From Thermodesulfobacteriota bacterium (GTDB taxonomy: Bacteria > Desulfobacterota > QYQD01), in NCBI GenBank assembly GCA_030017815.1, contig JASEGX010000018.1, positions 1 to 18,252 of the forward strand: a stretch of 18,252 nucleotides of DNA, read 5' to 3'. The notes beneath the pieces are model-generated. The model was not told where the DNA came from. It saw only the letters and a list, made by a program, of their open reading frames with translations, and did no database searches. The first letter of the stretch is position 1; each line of letters starts with the position of its first letter. The position numbers were made by a program, and so were the translations under genes. This document shows, piece after piece, positions 1 to 5,402 of the stretch.

Positions 1-120
1 ATATAGGGCATTTTCATAGACAGATTCCAGAAATCCATCACCAAGCTCATTATAAGCTTCATAAAAACTTCTAAGAATAATATCTGTGATTTCTTTGTAT
101 TTAAACCTAGCTGCGTTCAT
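1..120 (-). CDS. GxxExxY-family protein, 5' part only (cut by window edge)
   Basis: Seen: reading from an ATG at 120 toward position 1 gives 40 open codons, starting MNAARFKYKEITDI and containing GDGFLESVYENAL near residues 28-39. This carries the G-x-x-E-x-x-Y signature that names the GxxExxY family, small proteins with a PD-(D/E)XK nuclease-like fold and no settled function. Family members are usually about 120-135 residues, so roughly two thirds lies outside the window. The start codon sits inside a dispersed repeat (111-142), a context in which such genes are often found. It follows the exosortase gene by 182 bp on the same strand and need not belong to that operon. Identification rests on the signature and the helix before it. 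Confidence 0.8.
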   Translation of the reverse strand, partial: MNAARFKYKEITDIILRSFYEAYNELGDGFLESVYENALY

Positions 121-142
121 CTGTGTGAATCTGTGGCTGAAT
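111..142 (-). repeat. dispersed repeat at the start of the GxxExxY gene (probable element end)
   Basis: On the minus strand this reads ATTCAGCCACA, then GATTCACACAGATGAACGCAG. The outer ATTCAGCCAC is shared with both ends of the inverted-repeat element at 15123-15315. The inner ATGAACGCAG is shared with the element at 12896-13006. It supplies the start codon of the GxxExxY gene. That it is the terminal repeat of a mobile or formerly mobile unit is an inference. Confidence 0.55.
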
Positions 143-167
143 GATTACTGAAAATTAACATTTAATT

Positions 168-202
168 AGAAAATAGAAAACGGAAAACGAGAAAGTGGAA
201 AA
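168..202. repeat. heptamer array, five 7-bp units with GAAA core
   Basis: Five consecutive 7-bp units on the plus strand: AGAAAAT, AGAAAAC, GGAAAAC, GAGAAAG and TGGAAAA. The core stays constant while the flanking bases vary. This is the same period-7 design as the other spacer arrays, with a different core. No gene or promoter is visible in the rest of the 121-302 spacer. Confidence 0.5.
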
Positions 203-279
203 ATTTTTCACATATTGCGGATATCGGCAGGGAAAGATTTTTCTATTAAAAGTGGAAGGGGGGTTCCATTCTAGTTTCG

Positions 280-304
280 AATTGCGAAATTCGCAATTTT
301 TTTT
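280..304 (+). terminator. hairpin plus T tract on the plus strand, possible terminator
   Basis: AATTGCGA (280-287), loop AAT, TCGCAATT (291-298), with T from 297 to 304. This has terminator shape only for plus-strand transcripts, of which there is no clear source. Toward exosortase transcripts on the minus strand no T tract follows the stem. It could instead be three period-7 units (CGAATTG, CGAAATT, CGCAATT) that happen to be palindromic. Confidence 0.25.
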
Positions 305-1274
305 ACCTTTTCGGCACAGATAACAATGCGTTAACGCCAATCAACATGGCCAGACCCAGTAGGAATATCAGCCAACCCGAAAACTCATGCAAAAACCCTT
401 GGGCAACCTTCTCCCCGTACTTACTGGCCAGACCGGCAGTCACCGTTAGCCTGATAATATTGGTCAGTATGGCTATGGGAACGGCTGAAAGAAATAGAAG
501 CCATTTCTTAAATTTTGAGTGCTCAGTAAAAAACACAAGCGCGGCACTCAAGGCCAGAAGCGAAGTCAATGACCGGAGTCCGGAACAGGCGTCTGCCACT
601 TCCAGAGTAGTGTTAGCAAGGTGGAGGATATTGCCTTCCCGGAAGATAGGTATGCCGAGTAAGCTGATGACCTTCACCGCCAGATAGGAGGCAAAGAGTT
701 TCATGGGGAAGGCGATCTTATCCCAGATTATAGCCGGGAAGGGGATCATGAAAAATGAGTAGGCTATAGGAAAGGAAACTCTCTTAGTAAACTTCTTACC
801 CGCTAAAAACAATGATAGACCAAATAAAACCAATATCATCGAGGTCCGCTGGAGGAAATACTCAGAACCGACCCTAGCCACGAGGAGCTGGCAAAGACCA
901 CAGATCAATAAAATTAGTCCAAGGTTGCTGGGCGCTGGTTGGATTTCTTTTAAATCTTTCCTGGCGGTCCAGATCATATACCCTGTTATGAATGGTATTA
1001 AATAACCATGCGAGTAGTTGTCATCGATCCCCCAGTCCGCTACCATTTTTGTGATGACAGGGTAGTAGAGGAGCAGGAAAAGGCCGACGAGGAGACCGAA
1101 CTGTATATAAAGTACGTTCGAAGCGTTCGATTTGTTCGAAACGCGGGAAACGTTCGAGGTGTTCGAATTGTCAGAATTGTTCGAGACGTTCGAGGTGTTC
1201 GACTTGTAAGAAACGTTCGAGACGTTCGATTTGTTCGAGTCGCCGGAATCGTTCGAAACGTAGGGCATGATCAT
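303..1274 (-). CDS. exosortase (EpsH/Xrt family transpeptidase-like membrane protease) with a repeat-encoded N-terminal tail
   Basis: An integral membrane cysteine protease/transpeptidase that recognises and cuts PEP-CTERM sorting signals. Seen: about eight hydrophobic segments after residue 55, and the family catalytic set: Cys230 in ADACSGLRSL, Arg275 in NIIRLT, His296 in LHEFSGW. Residues 6-54 are a (Ser-Asn-X)n tract encoded by a 9-bp tandem repeat; the remaining 270 residues are a normal exosortase length. No ATG, GTG or TTG codon lies between the array and the first membrane segment, so translation must start before the array. The ATG at 1274 overlaps the four-helix stop (ATGA). An alternative ATG at 1268 has AAAGGG six bases upstream and may be the true start. 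The subtype is not assigned: EpsI is a separate gene here, whereas in classical XrtA it is usually fused. Confidence 0.93.
   Translation of the reverse strand: MIMPYVSNDSGDSNKSNVSNVSYKSNTSNVSNNSDNSNTSNVSRVSNKSNASNVLYIQFGLLVGLFLLLYYPVITKMVADWGIDDNYSHGYLIPFITGYMIWTARKDLKEIQPAPSNLGLILLICGLCQLLVARVGSEYFLQRTSMILVLFGLSLFLAGKKFTKRVSFPIAYSFFMIPFPAIIWDKIAFPMKLFASYLAVKVISLLGIPIFREGNILHLANTTLEVADACSGLRSLTSLLALSAALVFFTEHSKFKKWLLFLSAVPIAILTNIIRLTVTAGLASKYGEKVAQGFLHEFSGWLIFLLGLAMLIGVNALLSVPKR
1113..1259 (-). repeat. 9-bp tandem array (TCGAAC-RNY) inside the exosortase N-terminus
   Basis: Sixteen 9-bp units in frame. Twelve have an exact TCGAAC followed by a variable triplet whose first base is always a purine (for example GTT, AAA, ACC, GAT). 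Four units depart from the core as TCCGGC, TCTTAC, TCTGAC and TCCCGC, which keep only the outer TC and C. It encodes the N-terminal (Ser-Asn-X) tail. The hairpin module found in the other copies is absent. Confidence 0.9.
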
Positions 1275-1621
1275 CCCTTTAACGCCTTCGACAGTTTCAT
1301 TAATTTGAAGTATAAGGGTTCTATCGTCCTGATATCATCAAATTGCTGCCGGGTGATATATTTTCTCCTTATTCCAATCTTTAAATTTGTAATAGCCTCT
1401 ATAAGAGACCCTAAAGCGATACGAATGTACTGATTAAATTCCCTTTTGTCCCGAACGCTGCCATCAGCAAGATTAAGAGCGATAGAACAGACACTTCTTT
1501 TAGCTTGCGGGATAAGCGCATATTTCTCTCCTTCAGGATAGTTATCCAGCAGAGAATACACTTCATCAATGACATCCATAGCCAATTGCCAGACTTCTAA
1601 TTTTTCGAAATTGAATTCCAT
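1271..1621 (-). CDS. four-helix-bundle protein of the S23 (23S rRNA intervening-sequence) family
   Basis: A 116-residue protein with the family layout: N-terminal LEVWQLAMDVIDEVYSLL, then ALIPQAKRSVCSIALNLADG, then FNQYIRIALGSLIEAITNL. These are the helices of the S23 family, first known from genes inside 23S rRNA intervening sequences; the DGR accessory protein Avd is structurally related. The molecular role of stand-alone copies is unknown. There is no rRNA here. The gene sits between epsI and the exosortase and ends in an ATGA overlap with the exosortase start, so the two are probably translationally coupled. Its upstream side is the TCGAAC repeat block, and no clear Shine-Dalgarno sequence precedes the ATG at 1621. 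It is not a usual member of PEP-CTERM operons and is probably an inserted gene. Confidence 0.88.
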   Translation of the reverse strand: MEFNFEKLEVWQLAMDVIDEVYSLLDNYPEGEKYALIPQAKRSVCSIALNLADGSVRDKREFNQYIRIALGSLIEAITNLKIGIRRKYITRQQFDDIRTIEPLYFKLMKLSKALKG

Positions 1622-1625
1622 GTGT

Positions 1626-1801
1626 GAAACCGTTCGAGTTGTTATGAACGTTCGATTTGTTCGAGACGTTCGAGATGTTCGAACATTCGAACGAGTTCGC
1701 GACAGCGAACGATCAAACGATTCGAACGGTTCGAACGAGCGAAGCGATCGAACGAGTTCGCCCGGGCGAACGATCGAACGAGTGTTAACGATCGAACGTT
1801 A
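1626..1801. repeat. composite TCGAAC repeat with two hairpins, between epsI and the four-helix gene
   Basis: Fills the whole 180-bp spacer. On the plus strand a short 9-bp array of GTTCGANNN units (about 1632-1690) is followed by hairpin 1, GTTCGC (1695-1700), loop GACA, GCGAAC (1705-1710). Then come more TTCGAAC-like units and hairpin 2, GTTCGC (1756-1761), loop CCGG, GCGAAC (1766-1771). Hairpin 2 plus its loop is a perfect 16-nt palindrome. Each hairpin is preceded by CGA and followed by GATC(G/A)AAC. The block ends at the epsI stop codon. Confidence 0.88.
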
Positions 1802-2458
1802 TCATGCTCCCGGCAGATATTCCTCCAGCACCGGGATTACCTGCTTCGTAAAATCCTTCAAATATTCGACTGTCTTCGTCTCCTGGCCATCCTGCACCGG
1901 CGCCATGATGCGGATGAAGGCGCCGTCAGACCGGCGTTTGAACATGGAGTCCAGCACCAAATAGATCTTATCCATATATTCCGAGTGTATTATCCGCCCC
2001 CGGCATTGATACCAATAGAATACGACCTCTTTTTCGGCGCCCTTCTGCATTACCATCTTGTTGATCTCAACGGCAACCGGCCTGGAATGGCTAACCGTCA
2101 ATTTTAATGGCTCTGAATGTATGACGTTCCAGCCGCCTCCGGGCATGCAGTTTTTCGGGGAGTGATAACCTTTTCCGCCGCTTCCCACACGTGAAAAATA
2201 GCTCACATAAAGGTTTACCGGCACCCCGTCTGCGGATACATAATCATACTGGATGTAGTCATCGACCCCCAGTATCTTCCTTACCTCGTCGCTGAGAGGG
2301 GTCTGGTTGGTCCATTTCCAATTGCCAATTCGGGTGGGAAACGTGCTGAGTGGTTTTTTTATGGGTACCTCAACTATTTTACCCACATAGCAATAGGAAA
2401 CAATTGCCGCAACGGCCAGAAGAACTGACACAATGGTTATACGGGCGTTCGATAACAT
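1802..2458 (-). CDS. epsI: EpsI family protein (exosortase-associated)
   Basis: The partner protein of exosortases, either fused to the exosortase C-terminus or encoded next to it; its biochemical role is not settled. Seen with the start at 2458: one N-terminal membrane segment (residues about 7-25), then an exported domain with the EpsI motif YHSPKNCMPGGGW (His99 and Cys104) and a second conserved block VVFYWYQCRGR. Length is 218 residues, normal for the family. A longer reading frame from 2551 exists, but its first 31 codons overlap the deacetylase gene and encode nothing EpsI-like. GGTGAG about nine bases before the ATG at 2458 can serve as ribosome binding site. It starts 10 bp after the deacetylase and is followed by the TCGAAC repeat block. 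Confidence 0.9.
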   Translation of the reverse strand: MLSNARITIVSVLLAVAAIVSYCYVGKIVEVPIKKPLSTFPTRIGNWKWTNQTPLSDEVRKILGVDDYIQYDYVSADGVPVNLYVSYFSRVGSGGKGYHSPKNCMPGGGWNVIHSEPLKLTVSHSRPVAVEINKMVMQKGAEKEVVFYWYQCRGRIIHSEYMDKIYLVLDSMFKRRSDGAFIRIMAPVQDGQETKTVEYLKDFTKQVIPVLEEYLPGA

Positions 2459-2468
2459 ATCCTTATAC

Positions 2469-2499
2469 TCACCGCAGAGACGCAAAGGACGCAGAGGGT
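2469..2499 (-). repeat. dispersed CTTTGCGTC-type repeat forming the deacetylase 3' end
   Basis: On the minus strand: CCTCTGCGTCC, then TTTGCGTCTCTGCGGTGAG. A 19-of-21 match recurs at 11537-11557 upstream of sucC, and a fragment (CTTTGCGGTGA) at 4475-4485. Here it encodes the last residues of the deacetylase (PSASFASLR), supplies its TGA, and supplies the GGTGAG that precedes epsI. Confidence 0.7.
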
Positions 2500-3602
2500 T
2501 TTTTGTCTTTTTTGTCCAGCAGATCCCTGATCGGGACAAAATTAAAATCACTTAGCAAGCTTCGAAACCTATTCTCAACTTTATCGAGATTCAAATAATG
2601 GCGAAACCTTGACTTCAGGGAAGCAGTATCAATCCTGGGTTGATCCGGATCAAATTCCCAGGGGTGTAAATAGAATATGAACGGCCTTTGTTCAGTCCTG
2701 TTGATGTGACCAAGCAACCGCTTCACCAGCCAGTAGGGGAATAGGCGAAAATAGCCTCCTCCGGCAACCGGCAGGTTCTGACCGAAGAGGTGGATAGTAG
2801 AAATCGGGAATTCCCAGATAGCGTTCGAGTTGTTCGAGTCGTTCGAGACGTTCGAGTTGTTCGAGATGTTAAAAACGTTCGAACGGTTCGAACGTGCAAA
2901 CGAGTTCGCAGCAGCGAACGATCGAACTGTCTGAACGTCACCGTTCAGACTAACCTTAAACGGGAATCGTGGGGCCTCAGGGAAGCCGTAAACATCATGA
3001 TGTACAGGAAAGATACTGGAATCGTACCTATACCCCTCTTCAGCCAGAACTCTAAGTGCCCATAAGGTTTTCTTCGTTATGGAATAGGTGGAGGCACGGT
3101 AACCGACAACCTCTTCACCGGTGATGTCCTCAAGTATCTTTTTCGTTTTTGCGACATCCGCCCGAAATTCATCCGGACCCTGATTGGTTACCAGTTCATG
3201 GCGATAACCATGTGATGCAATCTCATGCCCCTGTTCGGCAATCTCTCTGACCAATCCCGGATACCTTTCGGCTATCCAGCCCAGGATGAAAAAAGTGGCC
3301 TTGATTGAATTGCTTGACCCGTTCGAAACGTTCGAGCGTTCGAGTGAGTTCACTTCCGTGGATGATTGAACAATTTGAACGTTATTTTCCGTTCGTTTAG
3401 CAAAACCGCTTGACCTGTTCGAAGCGTAGGAATTGTTCGAAACGTCTGGATTGCTCAACATCTCTAATATCCTGTGGGTATTACCTTCCACCCGTGACTC
3501 ATAGTTATCCCAGTCTGCAGGATTTATCACACTTGAGAAGGCGTGTACCTGGAAATAGTCTTCCACGTCTATGGTGAGGGCGTTAGCGATTGGACTCATC
3601 AT
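2469..3602 (-). CDS. polysaccharide deacetylase, PEP-CTERM locus subfamily, with two in-frame repeat insertions
   Basis: A NodB-type metal-dependent carbohydrate esterase expected to remove acetyl groups from the exopolysaccharide. Seen: TIDVEDYFQVHAF (residues 10-22) with the catalytic Asp motif, the zinc-ligand motif SHGYRHE (His131, His135), GYRASTYS, and the subfamily C-terminal half with FGQNLPVAGGGYFR and FYLHPWEFD. At 377 residues it is about 90 longer than usual. The excess is two insertions made of the TCGAAC repeat: about residues 51-100, between ILEML and KATFF, and about residues 220-261, between the RFPF strand and WEFP. Both positions would be surface loops and the catalytic motifs are intact. 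The last nine or so residues come from another dispersed repeat. Its start overlaps the kinase stop by 4 nt (ATGA). Confidence 0.93.
   Translation of the reverse strand: MMSPIANALTIDVEDYFQVHAFSSVINPADWDNYESRVEGNTHRILEMLSNPDVSNNSYASNRSSGFAKRTENNVQIVQSSTEVNSLERSNVSNGSSNSIKATFFILGWIAERYPGLVREIAEQGHEIASHGYRHELVTNQGPDEFRADVAKTKKILEDITGEEVVGYRASTYSITKKTLWALRVLAEEGYRYDSSIFPVHHDVYGFPEAPRFPFKVSLNGDVQTVRSFAAANSFARSNRSNVFNISNNSNVSNDSNNSNAIWEFPISTIHLFGQNLPVAGGGYFRLFPYWLVKRLLGHINRTEQRPFIFYLHPWEFDPDQPRIDTASLKSRFRHYLNLDKVENRFRSLLSDFNFVPIRDLLDKKDKKPSASFASLR
2821..2940 (-). repeat. composite TCGAAC repeat, copy inside the deacetylase (C-terminal insertion)
   Basis: About 120 bp, a multiple of three. On the plus strand an array of 9-bp GTTCGANNN units (2823-2867) is followed by TTCGAAC units, then the hairpin GTTCGC (2904-2909), loop AGCA, GCGAAC (2914-2919), then GATCGAAC and a TGAACGTCA end. 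It is translated in frame on the minus strand as VRSFAAANSFARSN followed by (Ser-Asn-X) units. Confidence 0.88.
3320..3460 (-). repeat. composite TCGAAC repeat, diverged copy inside the deacetylase (N-terminal insertion)
   Basis: On the plus strand GTTCGA units (3321-3345) lead to a degenerate hairpin module, GAGTTCAC (3346-3353), loop TTCC, GTGGAT, GATTGAAC. This aligns base for base with the GAGTTCGC-N4-GCGAAC-GATCGAAC of the other copies. A TTTGAACGTTA end and a second short array (3415-3446) follow. The whole stretch is translated in frame and stop-free. The divergence suggests an older copy. Confidence 0.75.
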
Positions 3603-4453
3603 CCGCGATACTTATAACTCTTGTAATACTCATACTCACGCGAAAGATGGCTGAACCCGTTGAAGGCCACACCTATGATTTTATCTCTGCCCAGCACTGA
3701 AACCGATCTTTCAATTACATCACGATCGGTCTTTCCCCTCCTCACAACCATGAGAATACCGTCTACACTTTTGGCCAGGACAGATACCTCTGCCGTTATC
3801 TGGGCCGGAGTACAATCAAAGATAACAAATCGATCATGGTAACGATTCTTTACCTCCTCCACAAAAGATCCCATCTTTCCCGATGAAAGTAACTCACTTG
3901 GATTGGCGGGAGGCATACCGCCGGGCAGCAGAGTCAATTTTTCAATGTCTGTCTTGACCAGAAGGCTACTTAAGAGAGTGTCGTGTGAGAGATAATCGCT
4001 CAGGCCATGCTCACCGGATACATTAAATAAAAGGTGTTGCGCCGGCCTCCGGATGTCGCAATCAACCAGCAAGACATGCTCCTGAATCCCCTGCGCGATG
4101 CTAATGGCCAGATTGGCCGCGATAAGTGATTTACCTTCCTCCTCCATAGCGCTTGTGACCATTATGGTCCTGGGGATAGAGCCATTGCGGGGGTACAGGA
4201 TGCGGGAACGTAATATCTTGAATTGTTCAGCAGCCATGGACTGTGGATCGGTCACGGTTACCAACCGCTCGTTAAGGCCATAATCCACATACTGATCCGC
4301 AACAGGCAGACTCTCAATCTCAATATCGCGCCCCGGCGCGTCTACGGCAGGAATCTCCTCGGCCACTTCTACCTCAGGCGGGACCTCCGGTACAACCGGT
4401 CTTTTTACCTTCTCCCGGTTAAATTTCTCCAAGGCCTCATATATCTTGCCCAT
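3599..4453 (-). CDS. tyrosine autokinase, PEP-CTERM/exopolysaccharide locus type (BY-kinase)
   Basis: A cytoplasmic P-loop kinase that autophosphorylates on a C-terminal tyrosine cluster and works with the membrane chain-length protein to control polymerisation and export. Seen: N-terminal MGKIYEALEKFNRE, typical of this subfamily; Walker A TSAMEEEGKSLIAANLA (residues 100-116); Walker A' VLLVDCDIRRP (127-137); Walker B FVIFDC (209-214); and a tyrosine-rich tail with Tyr274, 276, 277, 280 and 282. At 284 residues it is a stand-alone kinase without membrane segments, as expected when the Wzz-like activator is a separate gene (here 5403-6962). AGAGGAG precedes the ATG by five bases. It starts 36 bp after the ATPase and overlaps the deacetylase start by 4 nt. 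Confidence 0.93.
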   Translation of the reverse strand: MGKIYEALEKFNREKVKRPVVPEVPPEVEVAEEIPAVDAPGRDIEIESLPVADQYVDYGLNERLVTVTDPQSMAAEQFKILRSRILYPRNGSIPRTIMVTSAMEEEGKSLIAANLAISIAQGIQEHVLLVDCDIRRPAQHLLFNVSGEHGLSDYLSHDTLLSSLLVKTDIEKLTLLPGGMPPANPSELLSSGKMGSFVEEVKNRYHDRFVIFDCTPAQITAEVSVLAKSVDGILMVVRRGKTDRDVIERSVSVLGRDKIIGVAFNGFSHLSREYEYYKSYKYRG

Positions 4454-4489
4454 AACTTCTCCTCTTTATGCCATCACCGCAAAGAACAG

Positions 4490-5398
4490 TTACGAAAAAT
4501 AATACATCCCCCATAATACAACGGCTACAACCCCGGCTACGGCCCCCATTGCCCACTTCAACCATGCAGGGAAAAATCGGGACCTCTTTTCGCCGGGAAG
4601 CGTCAAATCTTTTGATGCCTCTCTAATTATTCTGGTATTAATCTCTTTCTTGCCTCTTACAAAGCCAGTCAGCAAGGCCTGGTCGGCCAGGATATTAATG
4701 GCCCGCGGGTATCCCTTTGTATATTTGTAGATTGCTCGTACAGCGCCAGAGTTAAAAAGATTGTTAAACTTGGCTCCAGCAACAAGCAGACGCTTTTTCA
4801 GGTATTCCCCGACATCCTCCCTGCTCAGTGGTAGGAGGTGATAAGAAGCGCATATACGCTGTCTCAAGGGCAAAAGGGATGGATCTGTAAGCTTCTGGTT
4901 CAATTCCGGTTGACCAACCAAAAAGATGTTTAATAGTTTTTCCTCGGCCGTTTCCATGTTAGAAAGAAGTCTTATTTCCTCTAAAAGCTCAACAGATAGC
5001 TTATGGGCCTCATCAACAATAAGGAGTACATACTTCCCCTGACGAGCAGATTCGTGCAAAAAATCGGAAAACTTCATCAAAAATTGGGCCTTGGAAAAGG
5101 TCCCTACCGAAAGCCCGAAGGCATTACCTATATAATACAAAAAATCATCGACGCTCATGCCGGGATTAGACACTGCGGCATAACGTATATTATCCTTCAG
5201 ACCCGCCAGCAATGCCTGCAACAATGTGGTCTTGCCGGTGCCCACGTCGCCAGTGATAACTACAAAACCCTTTCTCTCCTCAATCCCGTACCTCAAATGG
5301 GCCAGGGCCTCTTTATGGCCTTCGCTCCAGAAGAGAAATCGGGGATCAGGCGTTATCTTGAAAGGCTTTTCATTTAAATAATAAAAACGTTCATACAT
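4490..5398 (-). CDS. ExeA-like AAA ATPase, PEP-CTERM locus secretion ATPase
   Basis: A membrane-anchored AAA-type ATPase related to general secretion protein ExeA/GspA, found consistently in exosortase-linked polysaccharide loci; its exact role in export is unproven. Seen: N-terminal MYERFYYLNEKPFKITPDPRF typical of the family, Walker A GDVGTGKTT (residues 50-58), Walker B LLIVDEAH (125-132), a sensor region FLVGQPEL, an arginine-containing LRQRI segment, and a single C-terminal membrane segment (about 281-300). The 302-residue length suggests no peptidoglycan-binding domain follows, unlike full ExeA. It begins 4 bp after the chain-length gene, so translation is probably coupled. Confidence 0.92.
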   Translation of the reverse strand: MYERFYYLNEKPFKITPDPRFLFWSEGHKEALAHLRYGIEERKGFVVITGDVGTGKTTLLQALLAGLKDNIRYAAVSNPGMSVDDFLYYIGNAFGLSVGTFSKAQFLMKFSDFLHESARQGKYVLLIVDEAHKLSVELLEEIRLLSNMETAEEKLLNIFLVGQPELNQKLTDPSLLPLRQRICASYHLLPLSREDVGEYLKKRLLVAGAKFNNLFNSGAVRAIYKYTKGYPRAINILADQALLTGFVRGKKEINTRIIREASKDLTLPGEKRSRFFPAWLKWAMGAVAGVVAVVLWGMYYFS

Positions 5399-5402
5399 AA
5401 GA

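Noticed and set aside
280..304. Terminator for the exosortase operon
   Set aside because: The T tract lies on the wrong side for minus-strand transcripts.
1008..1433. Long open frames on the plus strand across the TCGAAC arrays (Val-Arg-X repeats)
   Set aside because: The repeat is open in every frame, so length is not evidence. These frames are antisense to well-supported genes and show no domain or ribosome site.
1271..1621. Intervening sequence of a 23S rRNA gene
   Set aside because: The four-helix family suggests it, but the flanks are epsI and an exosortase; no rRNA sequence is present.
1695..1771. Integron attC or phage attachment site in the spacer hairpins
   Set aside because: No attC core sites, no integrase, and the same hairpin occurs inside the deacetylase gene.
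1113..1801. CRISPR array
   Set aside because: Units are 9 bp with 3-bp variable parts, far too short for repeats and spacers, and no cas gene is present.
1113..1801. Diversity-generating retroelement (variable repeat plus Avd-like four-helix protein)
   Set aside because: No reverse transcriptase, no template repeat, and variation is not confined to adenine positions. Only the four-helix fold is suggestive.
2459..2551. Longer epsI start at 2551
   Set aside because: The added 31 residues overlap the deacetylase and come from a dispersed repeat. The membrane segment begins just after the ATG at 2458, which has a ribosome site.
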